Part shown: piece by piece, positions 10,281-18,452 of the stretch
How the letters are laid out: the number at the start of each line of letters is the position of its first letter
How positions within the stretch are numbered: position 1 is the first letter of the stretch
DNA from: an uncultured Eubacteriales bacterium
Lineage (GTDB): Bacteria; Bacillota; Clostridia; Christensenellales; Aristaeellaceae
DNA length: 34,611 nucleotides
Direction: 5' to 3'
Assembly (NCBI GenBank): GCA_900320085.1
Contig: ONRC01000052.1
Span: forward strand, 1 to 34,611
Translations under genes and position numbers: made by a program
The notes under the pieces: generated by a model
Seen by the model: the letters and a program-made list of their open reading frames with translations, nothing else
What the model was told of the DNA's origin: nothing
The model's database searches: none

Positions 10281-10733
10281 TTACGCTTCCCCGCCGGTCA
10301 CGCGCAGGGTCATCTTGGCGGTGATTTCCGGGTAGAGCTTGACGATGATGTCGGTTTCGCCCACGGTGCGCACGGGCTCGCCCAGGTCGATCTTCTTCTT
10401 GTCCACTTCCACGCCGTGCTGGGCCAGCAGGGCAGCTGCGACCTGCTCACCGGTGATGGAACCGTACAGACGTCCCTGACTGCCGCACTTGGCGACCACC
10501 GTGACCACCTTGCCCCGGAGGGAAGAAGCTTTCTTTTCGGCGGCCAGGCGGCGTTCGGTTTCCCGAGCGCGCTCGGCGGCCTGCTTCTTTTCCAGTTCCT
10601 TGGCCGCACCGGGGGTGGCGTCCATGGCCAGGCGGCGGGGGAACAGGTAGTTCCGGGCGTAGCCGTCGCTCACGTTCACGATTTCCTGCTTCTTGCCGAC
10701 GCCCTTGATGTCAGACAGCAAAATCACTTTCAT
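10281..10733 (-). CDS. rplI: 50S ribosomal protein L9
   Basis: 150 residues, usual length. The N-terminal domain [20 protein letters not shown] followed by [16 protein letters not shown] is the L9 signature; it binds 23S rRNA at the base of the L1 stalk. A long charged helix (about residues 45-75) joins it to the C-terminal domain with [17 protein letters not shown]. The start codon overlaps the stop of the YybS-like gene as ATGA (10730-10733), with GGAGG inside that gene's end. dnaB follows on the same strand. Confidence 0.97.
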   Translation of the reverse strand: MKVILLSDIKGVGKKQEIVNVSDGYARNYLFPRRLAMDATPGAAKELEKKQAAERARETERRLAAEKKASSLRGKVVTVVAKCGSQGRLYGSITGEQVAAALLAQHGVEVDKKKIDLGEPVRTVGETDIIVKLYPEITAKMTLRVTGGEA

Positions 10734-11875
10734 AAAAACGTATCCTCCTTTGGTTCCGGCGGCTTGCGCAGCCCCCGGGCATTATTCAATTGGTCAAAGA
10801 TGCCGATGAAGGTCAGAAACGGCGTGGTCATCAGCAGTAGCGGCACCAGCACCCGCCAGAAGCGCCTGGAGCCGCGCCGTTTCTGGAAAAAGTTCAGGAA
10901 CGCCGCGCCCTGGATCATGAACACGCTGGACGCCGCGCCATACAGCATGATGCCCGCGATCTTGAGGGCAAAGGTTCTGCTGTACCGCAGCAGATAGCCG
11001 CCGATCAGCGCCACGCCCACCTGCCAGCCGATGCCCCGGGGAATATGCCAGGTCTGGAAGGGCGGCATATCGAGGGTGGGGAAATCGACCTTCTGCTTTT
11101 CTCCCAGCTCGCCCATGGGTTCATCCCGCAGGAACGCCCGCTTTTCCTCCGCCAGGTAGCCAAACCTGAGCGGCAGCAGCAGGCACGCCACGCCGCCCTG
11201 GATGCTCTGGGTGGCGATCAGGTTGGGAATGAGCAATTGCAATTGGCCGGTGATCATCGTTTGCACGGACATGAGCATGTCCTCCCGCGCGGCGTCGGAC
11301 AGGGAGAAGGTGTACAGGCCGGACTGCACCGCGTTGTCCCGCAGGCTTTCCCGCAGGTCGATCAGGCCCATGGAATAAAACTCGTACAGCAGCAGGTCGC
11401 CCACGTCCCAGGTTTTCAGGAAATCCGCCACGGCGATCCCCGCCTGGTTGTACAGGTCGCCCTTCGTCATCTGCTGGCAGACCGCGAACACCAGCGCCAG
11501 CGCGGCCACGTGCACGCCGATCATGATGGGGCAGCTTTTTTTGAACGTCACCTGCATCTGCACCAGCACCAGGAACGCGCCGACGACCGGCAAAGCATAC
11601 ATCGCGCAGAGCAGCAGCCCCGTCGTGCCCATCAGGGTGGTGATCGTGGAAAGCGCGGTGATCAGCCCGATCAGCATGGGCAGCACGCCGCACACCATCG
11701 TGACCAGGCACAGCGCCACCGGCAGCAGATACACCGTCAGCATCACCGCGTAAACCGCGGGCAGCGGGCCTAAAATTTCCCGCCCGGGAAGCAGCAGCAA
11801 ATACGGAATCATCAATAAGATCGAGCCGACCACGGCGGATTTCACCGACCGCACGGCCGCAAGCGGATGTTTCAT
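10730..11875 (-). CDS. DUF2232 multi-spanning membrane protein (YybS-like)
   Basis: A 381-residue very hydrophobic protein with about eight predicted membrane segments: two at residues 13-60, further ones around 60-145, and three in the last 120 residues. The gene is placed directly before rplI and dnaB, as yybS is in Bacillus, which supports the DUF2232 call. Its molecular role is not established; a transport-like or S-component-like fold has been suggested for the family. The Bacillus order is yybS, gdpP (yybT), rplI, dnaC; here gdpP is missing between YybS and rplI. A consensus promoter lies at 11929-11957; the RBS (TGAGG) is weak. Confidence 0.75.
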   Translation of the reverse strand: MKHPLAAVRSVKSAVVGSILLMIPYLLLLPGREILGPLPAVYAVMLTVYLLPVALCLVTMVCGVLPMLIGLITALSTITTLMGTTGLLLCAMYALPVVGAFLVLVQMQVTFKKSCPIMIGVHVAALALVFAVCQQMTKGDLYNQAGIAVADFLKTWDVGDLLLYEFYSMGLIDLRESLRDNAVQSGLYTFSLSDAAREDMLMSVQTMITGQLQLLIPNLIATQSIQGGVACLLLPLRFGYLAEEKRAFLRDEPMGELGEKQKVDFPTLDMPPFQTWHIPRGIGWQVGVALIGGYLLRYSRTFALKIAGIMLYGAASSVFMIQGAAFLNFFQKRRGSRRFWRVLVPLLLMTTPFLTFIGIFDQLNNARGLRKPPEPKEDTFL

Positions 11876-11928
11876 AAACCGAACCTCAAACCCGTTTTAC
11901 ACAAAATTGGTTATAAATCACCATTTAT

Positions 11929-11957
11929 ATTGTACGTTTCCCTTTCGGTTTTGTCAA
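11929..11957 (-). promoter_or_regulatory. Consensus sigma-A promoter of the YybS-rplI-dnaB operon
   Basis: Minus-strand TTGACA (11952-11957), spacer of 17, TACAAT (11929-11934), about 54 bases before the YybS-like ATG. Confidence 0.85.
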
Positions 11958-11971
11958 TGCGCAATGCGGAG

Positions 11972-12007
11972 GAAAAACAAAAACACCGGAGCGGTCTGCC
12001 CCGGTGT
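11972..12007 (-). terminator. Rho-independent terminator of the DUF4364-ispDF-DUF853 operon
   Basis: ACACCGG (complement of 12001-12007) pairs with CCGGTGT (complement of 11983-11989), enclosing GGC..GCT, and is followed on the minus strand by TTTTTGTTTTT. It starts 26 bases after the DUF853 gene stop. Confidence 0.85.
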
Positions 12008-12032
12008 AAACCTGTGCGTAAATCGCGTATCC

Positions 12033-13832
12033 TTATTTTTTCTTACTGGAACCGATGCCGAAAATGCCCAGGATGGAACGGCTGATCTGACGGCCCACCT
12101 CGCGGCCCGCGCCGGTGGTGGCGGAGTTGAGGAAGCTGTTCAAGTATTTTTCCGCGGCGGTCATTTCGCTGGGCTTCTTGGCGGGCTTCTTGGCGGGCTT
12201 GGCTTCCTCCTGCACGGCAGGAGCCGCGGGCTGCTGCGGCTCGGCGGCGGGCACGGGTACAGGATAGGAAGGCGCCTGCTGATACACGGGCTGAGCCTGC
12301 TGCGCCGGCTGCTGGTACGCGGTCTGCACCGGCTGCTGCACGGGCTGCTGATAAACCGGCTGCTGGAGCGTGCTCATGACCTGTTCTTCATACTGGCCGG
12401 TGGCGGGATTGTACACCCGGAAGGTCATCGGCTGGTAGGACTGCACGGGCTGGACGGGCTCGCCCGCCTGCACCTGGGCGTCTACCGGCACTTCCTCCAC
12501 CTGCGCCGCCACGGGGCGCACCACCTGGGTCTGCTTCGCGCCGGTCTGCACGAACTGGGCGGAAAGCAGCTCATAGGCGCTTTCCCGGTCGAAGGGCACG
12601 TCGTACTTTTCGCCGATGGCGTCGGTTTCCATGAAGGTTTTACGCAGCTCGTCGGTGATCATGCCGATCTGGCTCTGGGGCGGCAGGATGGTGGCCTTCT
12701 GCACGATGCCGGGGGTGCCGTCATGCTGCAGGAAGGAAATCAGCGCTTCGCCGGTGGCCAGCTGGGTCAGGGCCGCTTCGGTGTCGAATTCGGGGTTCAC
12801 GCGGAAGGTCTGCGCCACGGCGCGGACGACCTTCTGCTCCTGGGGCGTGAAGGCGCGCAGGGCGTGCTGCACGCGGCCGGAAAGCTGTCCCAGCACGGAG
12901 GAGGGCACGTCGGTGGGAGACTGGGTGATGAAGTAAACGCCCACGCCCTTGGAGCGGATCAGGCGCACCACCTGCTCGATGCGCTCCAGCAGGGTCTTGG
13001 AGCAGTCGTCAAACAGTAGATGAGCTTCGTCGAAGAAGAACACCATCCGGGGCAGTTCGCTGTCGCCCTGCTCGGGGAGCAGCTCATACAGTTCGCCCAA
13101 CATCCACAGCAGGAAGGTGGAGTACATCGCGGGCTTGCGGAACAGCTTTTCCGCCGCCAGGATGTTCACCATGCCGTGCCCGTCCTCGTCCTGCACCAGC
13201 CAGTCGGCCAGGTCCAGGCCCGGTTCGCCGAAGAACTGGTTGCCGCCCTGATCCTCCAAAATAGCGATGGCCCGCTGGATGGCGCCCACGGTGGCCTTGG
13301 CCACGTTGCCGTAGTCCAAGGTGTAGCGGGCTGCGTTTTCGCCCACATAGGCCAGCATGGCTTTTACGTCCTTCAGGTCCAGCAGCAGCATGCCTTCGTC
13401 GTCCGCGATGCGGAAGATGATATGCAGCACGCCGGTCTGGGTCTCGTTCAGGCCCAGCATCCGGGCCAGGAGCAGCGGGCCCATTTCGCTGACGGTGGTG
13501 CGCACCGGATGGCCCTTTTCACCGTACACGTCCCAGAACGTGACGGGGCAGGCGCGGAAGGGAAAGTGCTCCACGCCGCAGGTCGCCAGGCGGCTGTCGA
13601 TTTTGCTGCTGCCCTGACCGGGAGAGCAGATGCCCGCCAGGTCGCCCTTCACGTCGGCCATGAACACGGGCACGCCCAGTTGGGAAAAGCCCTCGGCCAG
13701 AACCTGCAGCGTGACTGTTTTGCCGGTGCCCGTCGCGCCTGCGATCAGGCCGTGGCGGTTCGCCATGGAGGGGAGCAGTTCCACCGGCCCCTGAGAAGAA
13801 GTGCCGAGCCAGATGTTGCCATTGGAAAGCAT
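12033..13832 (-). CDS. DUF853 / YjgR-family HerA-type ATPase
   Basis: 599 residues. The N-terminus binds nucleotide: Walker A GATGTGKT at residues 32-39, Walker B MVFFFDEAH at 263-271, followed by the arginine/sensor region GVYFITQSPTDVP. The VFMADVKGDLAGI block is typical of the YjgR (DUF853) branch of HerA-FtsK ATPases, whose substrate is unknown. After about residue 430 comes a low-complexity Q/P/V-rich tail (many QQPV units) and a lysine-rich PAKKPAKKP segment, unlike the compact E. coli protein. GGAGG lies seven bases before the start. Third gene of the operon, 37 bases after ispDF, with a terminator behind it. Confidence 0.88.
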   Translation of the reverse strand: MLSNGNIWLGTSSQGPVELLPSMANRHGLIAGATGTGKTVTLQVLAEGFSQLGVPVFMADVKGDLAGICSPGQGSSKIDSRLATCGVEHFPFRACPVTFWDVYGEKGHPVRTTVSEMGPLLLARMLGLNETQTGVLHIIFRIADDEGMLLLDLKDVKAMLAYVGENAARYTLDYGNVAKATVGAIQRAIAILEDQGGNQFFGEPGLDLADWLVQDEDGHGMVNILAAEKLFRKPAMYSTFLLWMLGELYELLPEQGDSELPRMVFFFDEAHLLFDDCSKTLLERIEQVVRLIRSKGVGVYFITQSPTDVPSSVLGQLSGRVQHALRAFTPQEQKVVRAVAQTFRVNPEFDTEAALTQLATGEALISFLQHDGTPGIVQKATILPPQSQIGMITDELRKTFMETDAIGEKYDVPFDRESAYELLSAQFVQTGAKQTQVVRPVAAQVEEVPVDAQVQAGEPVQPVQSYQPMTFRVYNPATGQYEEQVMSTLQQPVYQQPVQQPVQTAYQQPAQQAQPVYQQAPSYPVPVPAAEPQQPAAPAVQEEAKPAKKPAKKPSEMTAAEKYLNSFLNSATTGAGREVGRQISRSILGIFGIGSSKKK

Positions 13833-13869
13833 GTTGGTTTCCTCCTTTGTTATATGTACATTTTTTCAG

Positions 13870-14997
13870 TTACTGAAACAGCATCGCAACGGCCTGGGCG
13901 CTGATGCCCTCGCCGCTGCCCTCGTAGCCCATATGTTCGGTGGTGGTGGCCTTGACGGATACCTGCCCCTGGGGAATGCCCAGCGTGTAGGCGATCACCT
14001 CGCGCATAGCGGGGATATAATCGGAAAGCCTGGGCGCCTGGCACACGATGGTCACGTCCACATTGCCGACGGTAAACCCTTCGTCCTTCAGACGCTTTCC
14101 CACCTTCCTGAGCAGCAGCACAGAGGAAATATCCTTGTATTCCGGGCTCTTATCAGGAAACAGCTTGCCGATGTCGCCCATGGCCGCCGCGCCCAGCAGC
14201 GCGTCCATCAGGGCGTGGAGCGCCACATCCGCGTCGCTGTGGCCCAGCAGACCCTTTTCATAAGGCACCTTCACGCCGCCCAGCCACAAATCCCGGCCTT
14301 CCACCAGGCGGTGGGCGTCGAACCCAGTCCCGATGCGTGGCGTCATCATGCCATTGACCATGCGCAGATCCTCCGGTGATGTCAGCTTGATATTGTCCGG
14401 GCTGCCCTGCACCAAGCGAACGGAATGGCCCGCCGCTTCCATCAGCGCCGCGTCGTCGGTATAACGCGCCTGCGCAATAGCATGAGCGGCCAGCAAATCC
14501 TTGACGAAAAAGCCCTGGGGCGTCTGCATCTGCCAAAGCGCGTTCCGATCCAGCGTTTCCAGCACATTTCCGTCCGCGTCTGCCCGTTTGATGGTGTCCC
14601 GCGCGGGCACGGCAGCAACCCCGCTGCCGTATTTTTCCACGCTTTCAATCACCCGGCGGACGACTTTCTCCGTCACAAAGGGGCGCGCCCCATCGTGAAT
14701 CAGGGCGATATCGGCGTCGGTGGGCAGCGCCATCAGCCCGTTCAGGGCTGACGCCTGGCGGTCCGCTCCGCCGGTGATGACTGCCAGCGGTGTACAGCCA
14801 TGGGACGACATCGCTTCCATAAAATCTTCCTTATCCCCCGCCCGCGTGACCAGTACGATCCCTTTTACCGCTTTCTGAAATGCCCGGAAGCACCGCACCA
14901 CTGCGGGCACGCCGCCCACCTTCAGCAGGGTTTTGTTTCCGTCGGCCCCCATCCGGGTGCCGCTGCCGCCGCAAAGGATCAGGACGTATGCGTTCAT
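13870..14997 (-). CDS. ispDF: Bifunctional IspD/IspF enzyme of the MEP isoprenoid pathway
   Basis: 375 residues with two fused enzymes. Residues 1-215 are IspD (MEP cytidylyltransferase): CTP-binding loop GGSGTRMG 10-17, HDGARP 101-106 and TDD 180-182. Residues 219-375 are IspF (MECDP synthase): GTGFDAHR gives the metal ligands D227 and H229, and H261 in the block GLLGHSDADVALHALMDALLGA (249-270) gives the third. The fusion skips IspE, which acts between them. The start overlaps the DUF4364 stop as ATGA (14994-14997). Separate ispD and ispF genes are commoner in Bacillota; the fusion is known in several clostridia and proteobacteria. Confidence 0.95.
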   Translation of the reverse strand: MNAYVLILCGGSGTRMGADGNKTLLKVGGVPAVVRCFRAFQKAVKGIVLVTRAGDKEDFMEAMSSHGCTPLAVITGGADRQASALNGLMALPTDADIALIHDGARPFVTEKVVRRVIESVEKYGSGVAAVPARDTIKRADADGNVLETLDRNALWQMQTPQGFFVKDLLAAHAIAQARYTDDAALMEAAGHSVRLVQGSPDNIKLTSPEDLRMVNGMMTPRIGTGFDAHRLVEGRDLWLGGVKVPYEKGLLGHSDADVALHALMDALLGAAAMGDIGKLFPDKSPEYKDISSVLLLRKVGKRLKDEGFTVGNVDVTIVCQAPRLSDYIPAMREVIAYTLGIPQGQVSVKATTTEHMGYEGSGEGISAQAVAMLFQ

Positions 14998-15533
14998 GCT
15001 TCGTCCTCCGATAAAATCCGAATGACCATATCGTAGATTTTCCCGGCTTTCTGGGGCCAGCGCTGCGCCAGCTGGTCGGCCAGCTCCCGAGTGGGCAGCG
15101 ATAGGCTCAGGCGCATCATGTCCATATCCTGCTCCATGATCTTCAAATGCAGTTCATATTCGCCCCGGTCGGTTTGCACGATCTGCTGGCTGCTCTGAGA
15201 TTCCTCCCGGAAGCGGGCTTTCCAGCTGTTTTCCGTTTCCGCCAGCAGGGATTTCAGGCTCATGGGCACCCGCCCGCCGAACAGTGTTAAGGCTTCCTTG
15301 CCGGCCTCGGTGACCTGGTACAGATAGCCCGCGTTCTTTTTCACCCTGACCGCCTGGCCCCGGTCGCACAAATCGCCCAGAGCGAACATCATGTCAAAAT
15401 AATTCAGCAAATCATTGTCAAACAGAAATTGCAGAAGCTGAAATTCGGTGCATGGCCCCAAACGCGAAAGGCTGTACAGCACCATCAGTTTCTGTTCATC
15501 GTCCGGCGCGCGCCGGGGAGGCTGAATCTTCAT
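14994..15533 (-). CDS. DUF4364 family protein, winged-helix-like
   Basis: 179 residues. The N-terminal region (about 10-90) looks like a winged helix: DEQKLMVLYSLSRLGPCTEF, then a recognition-like helix and GYLYQVTEAGKEAL, a wing typical of PadR/MarR-like folds. The second half is DUF4364-type with paired short strands (EYELHLKIMEQD). The family is common in Clostridia and has no assigned function; a transcriptional role is inferred from the fold. The frame starts nine codons earlier, but GGAGG at 15541-15545 fits the ATG at 15531-15533. Coupled by ATGA to ispDF. A TATAAT-like box lies upstream near 15570 without a good -35. Confidence 0.75.
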   Translation of the reverse strand: MKIQPPRRAPDDEQKLMVLYSLSRLGPCTEFQLLQFLFDNDLLNYFDMMFALGDLCDRGQAVRVKKNAGYLYQVTEAGKEALTLFGGRVPMSLKSLLAETENSWKARFREESQSSQQIVQTDRGEYELHLKIMEQDMDMMRLSLSLPTRELADQLAQRWPQKAGKIYDMVIRILSEDEA

Positions 15534-15657
15534 CGTCCGTCCTCCAAAGCACCTATTCATCCACTTATTATATTTCTTTCCATCGTTTCAAAATTCCTGC
15601 CAAAATCGGTGGGTTTGTCAAAAAATAATTGTGCTTGAACAGTGAAGGGGGGTATTG

Positions 15658-15961
15658 GGCACTTTAATTCACTAATGGTTCACCCAAAAGCCTTCCCCTC
15701 ACAGGGGGGCCGCAGCACTCGGAAAAGGCCGGGCGGCAGTCCCGGATGGTGTCAGGCACGGAGCCAAGATGGATAGCGTTATCAAGTAGGTTCGCGCCTG
15801 ACGGATGAGGTGTTCCTTTTCCTAACATATTTGTATTCTATCGGGTGAGTTCACCTCATCCGAGCCGCGCGAAAAGGCTTGACTTCTCTCTCAATCTTGA
15901 TTCCGCGCGGCCCACCTTCCCCTCCGAGGGGGAAGGCTTTTGGATAGTGTTTTAAAGTGCC
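15658..15961. mobile_element. MITE-like element with 15-base terminal inverted repeats, copy 2
   Basis: GGCACTTTAATTCAC (15658-15672) faces GTGTTTTAAAGTGCC (15947-15961). The interior is the third CCTTCCCC palindromic module. It occupies most of the 528-base gap (15534-16061) between the divergent DUF4364 and PadR genes; the remainder is AT-rich and carries the PadR promoter. Confidence 0.65.
15686..15941 (-). repeat. Palindromic module CCTTCCCC family, copy 3 (inverted, altered)
   Basis: Reverse complement of copies 1 and 2. Its right part matches them closely (GGATGAGGT, CACCTCATCCGAGCCGCGCG, ATCTTGATTCCGCGCGG). Near its left end about 41 G/C-rich bases (15708-15748, around GGGCCGCAGCACTCGG) stand where the other copies have only a few, so the outer stem is interrupted and the module is 256 bases long. 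Confidence 0.8.
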
Positions 15962-16012
15962 CTTTCAATTATAACTGTCCATTAAAAAATATTAGAAAAT
16001 TCAAAATAATGC

Positions 16013-16046
16013 TTGACAAACAATACTATGTGTTGTATAGTATTGT
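16013..16046 (+). promoter_or_regulatory. PadR promoter with overlapping operator palindrome
   Basis: TTGACA (16013-16018), 17-base spacer, TATAGT (16036-16041). A perfect inverted repeat ACAATACTAT (16020-16029) / ATAGTATTGT (16037-16046) with a 7-base centre covers the spacer and the -10 box. This is the expected geometry of autorepression by the PadR protein encoded 16 bases downstream. Confidence 0.8.
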
Positions 16047-16061
16047 CAAGGAGGCGATATT

Positions 16062-16379
16062 ATGGATTCTCAAATGAAGAAGGGAATGATGGAAGCGTGC
16101 ATCCTGTCGGTGCTGAGCCGGGGCGATTCCTACGGCTACCAGCTGATCAAGGACTTGGAACCCATCATGGGCCTTTCAGAATCCACCCTGTATCCCGTGC
16201 TGCGGCGGCTGGAAGCGGCGGGATGCCTGACGGTGTACAGCGTGGAGCATAACAGCCGCCTGCGGAAGTATTACGCCATCACGGACGAAGGGCGAAAAAG
16301 AATCGCCGATTTCATGGACGAATGGGCGGAGGTCAAGCGGGTTTATGATTTCATCGCGGAGGTGAACGTCGGTGTGTGA
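16062..16379 (+). CDS. PadR-family transcriptional regulator
   Basis: 105-residue winged-helix repressor. MKKGMMEACILSVLSRGDSYGYQL, then LSESTLYPVLRRLEAAG (recognition helix, about residues 37-54) and a wing RLRKYYAITDEGRKRI, all standard for short PadR proteins. AAGGAGG (16048-16054) is seven bases from the ATG. It heads an operon with a DUF1700/DUF4097 gene, a known association in Bacillota in which PadR controls envelope-stress-like HAAS-domain proteins. The operator palindrome in its promoter points to autoregulation; the inducer is unknown. Confidence 0.92.
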   Translation: MDSQMKKGMMEACILSVLSRGDSYGYQLIKDLEPIMGLSESTLYPVLRRLEAAGCLTVYSVEHNSRLRKYYAITDEGRKRIADFMDEWAEVKRVYDFIAEVNVGV

Positions 16380-16524
16380 CCAGGGAGATTGGATAACCAA
16401 GCAACGCCGGATCGAGAAAGTGTTTCCGAACGAATTGTACCCAACACCATTTTTTACAAACTATACGCTGATGCGTGAGAAGCAGTCTGCAACAGGAACG
16501 CGAAAGGGAGGCGGAAGGAAATGA
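16372..16524 (+). CDS. Possible 50-residue peptide bridging padR and the DUF1700 gene
   Basis: A GTG-started frame (VCDQGDWITKQRRIEKVFPN at its beginning) with GGAGGT at 16358-16363, eight bases upstream. It overlaps the end of padR by eight bases, fills the gap completely and ends in TGA within the ATGA that starts the next gene, so translation could pass from gene to gene. It is basic and has no motif I know. It may equally be untranslated leader; coding status is uncertain. Confidence 0.35.
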   Translation: MCDQGDWITKQRRIEKVFPNELYPTPFFTNYTLMREKQSATGTRKGGGRK

Positions 16525-17921
16525 CCCGGAAGGAATACATGGAACATTTGGAAAAAGAACTGCGCTTTGTTCCCGAACTCCAGCGGAAGGCGATGCTCGA
16601 CTATTACGAAGAAATGATCGAGGACCGCATGGAGGACGGCATGGACGAACCTTCCGCCGTGGCGGCGATGGAAACGCCCGAGGTGATCGCGCAGCGGCTG
16701 AAAGCGGAAGGGACTTATTTTAAGGAAGAAACGGAAGCGAATGATACCGAAAGCCTGACCGACGAAGCCATGCGTTTTTCCTCCCTGGCAGGCAGTCTGC
16801 TTCGCACCTTTGACGATCTGGAAAAAGCGGGCCGCGTCGCGCCGCCCGAACCGCCCATCCCCCCGGAACCGCCGGTGCCGCCCACTCCCCCGACGCCGCC
16901 CGAAAAGCCGTCTTTTGACGCGAACGACGCTGGGGAGCAGATTTCCGAAGCGGTGCAAAAAATTGTGGATTCCGCGGCGGACTTCATTCAGCGCCACACC
17001 ACGGAAGCGCTGGACGGCGAATATGAAAAGAAAACCTTCACCTGCCCCGCGGACAAGGTGCGCGCTGCACGCCTGCTGTGCGGAGAAATGCCCATCCGGG
17101 TCACCGCCTGCGATGGCAGCGACCTGACCCTGATCTATTACACCTGTGCCGATGACCCCTATGAACTGAACCTGGACAACGGCGTGCTGACGCTGGAGCG
17201 CCTTTCCACCGCGAAGGGCGGCAGCCGTTTTAACTTTTCCATGCTGGGCGGTATCATCAAAATGGGTTGGACCAAGCCCGCCCCCACGGCCGAGCTATTC
17301 ATTCCCCGGGACGCGCTGATGGACCTGGAAGCCCACGCCACCAATTGCTCCATCAGGGTAAACGATTGCCAGGCGCTGTGCCAGGTGGATTTAAAGACCA
17401 CCAACAGCCGCATCGAGGCGACCGACCTTTCCTGCATCCATCTGTCCTGTGTCACCACCAACGCCCGGCTGGTGGTCAAAAACGTGCGCACCCGCCAGCA
17501 GCTCACCGGCAGAACCACCAACAGCCGTATCGAGGCGACCGACCTGCGCTCCGGCGGGGACATGCAGCTGACCACCTCCAACAGCCATATCGAGGGGCGC
17601 GACTTGCAATCCTTCGGCAGCCTGAATCTTACCACCTCCAACAGCGGCCTGCTGGCCGAGGACTGCGCCGCTAAGGGCGAGCTGCGTCTGACCACCAGCA
17701 ACGGGAAGCTGGAAACCTGGCGCTCCCAGGGCGCAAGTGTGAATCTTAGAACCTCCAACGGCAATATCCGCGGAACCATCCCCGGTCGTCAGCAGGATTG
17801 GGCCATCGACAGCCATACCAGCAACGGCAAAAACTCCCTGCCCAAGAACCAGCCCGGCGAAAAGCCCCTCACCGTCCACACCAGCAACGGCAGCATCGAC
17901 CTGCACTTTGAACAGGCGTGA
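16521..17921 (+). CDS. DUF1700 (HAAS) plus DUF4097 beta-strand repeat protein
   Basis: 466 residues. Residues 1-66 are a HAAS/DUF1700 helical domain (MTRKEYMEHLEKELRFVPEL). A proline-rich linker (about 108-130, PPEPP/PPTPP units) follows. From about residue 165 comes DUF4097: tandem strands with the repeated pattern TTNSRIEATDL / TTSNSHIEGRDL / TTSNGKLET, as expected for a beta-solenoid. I see no membrane segment or signal peptide, unusual for proteins that join these two domains. Ribosome binding is GGAGGCGGAAGG before the ATG. Likely regulated by the PadR upstream; function unknown, possibly protein scaffolding linked to envelope stress. Confidence 0.85.
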   Translation: MTRKEYMEHLEKELRFVPELQRKAMLDYYEEMIEDRMEDGMDEPSAVAAMETPEVIAQRLKAEGTYFKEETEANDTESLTDEAMRFSSLAGSLLRTFDDLEKAGRVAPPEPPIPPEPPVPPTPPTPPEKPSFDANDAGEQISEAVQKIVDSAADFIQRHTTEALDGEYEKKTFTCPADKVRAARLLCGEMPIRVTACDGSDLTLIYYTCADDPYELNLDNGVLTLERLSTAKGGSRFNFSMLGGIIKMGWTKPAPTAELFIPRDALMDLEAHATNCSIRVNDCQALCQVDLKTTNSRIEATDLSCIHLSCVTTNARLVVKNVRTRQQLTGRTTNSRIEATDLRSGGDMQLTTSNSHIEGRDLQSFGSLNLTTSNSGLLAEDCAAKGELRLTTSNGKLETWRSQGASVNLRTSNGNIRGTIPGRQQDWAIDSHTSNGKNSLPKNQPGEKPLTVHTSNGSIDLHFEQA

Positions 17922-17978
17922 TTCCCTTGTACTGTTATCAATCCCGTTCTCAAAACGATTTTTATGGCCAGCAAAAGG

Positions 17979-18403
17979 AACGCTGGGGCTGTTCGCCCCA
18001 GACCCCAACCAGGGTGGTGACCACCCTGGACCCGCAACGGGCGAAATAACGTTACTGGGATAAGCAGACAAGCTCCGCCTGGCGCGTTGGGGTTACGAAA
18101 AGTTTGAGGGCTTCTGGCCCAAGAAAGCCCGGGAACATCCGAGGGGGAAAGTAAACTTTCCCCTGCGGATGATTCCCTGGCTTTCCCCGGATGCAAAGCA
18201 TCCGGGTTGCAAAGCATCCGGGTTGGCGGCTTCGCCGCCGGGCCAGAAGCACCACGGCACCAAGTCCATCTTCCGCGTTCCTCGCGGTTTCAGCGGGACC
18301 CAAGCTGATTCACCAGTTCAAGCTATTTCCGCTATTGAGGTCCAGGAGATGAAATCTCCTGGTGCAGGTGTACGAGGGCCGCACAGGCCCTCGCCTCGTC
18401 GTT
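17979..18403 (+). repeat. Hairpin-mosaic element, copy A
   Basis: About 425 bases made of successive short palindromes: CTGGGG..CCCCAG, CCAGGGTGG..CCACCCTGG, GGGGAAAGT/ACTTTCCCC, two tandem copies of a GGATGCAAAGCATCC-like unit, GGCGGCttcGCCGCC, CCAGGAGAT..ATCTCCTGG, GAGGGCC..GGCCCTC. Copy B at 25616-26018 is its reverse complement with the same order of modules. The 531-base gap 17922-18452 has no credible gene; open frames across it are chance products of the palindromes. Confidence 0.8.
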
Positions 18404-18452
18404 ACCCTTTGCAATGAGCCTGTTATGATGATAGAAAAGGAGCGCTGAACCC

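Noticed and set aside
11907..13019. 370-codon frame opposite the DUF853 gene
   Set aside because: It crosses the terminator and mirrors the ATPase gene; composition of a shadow frame.
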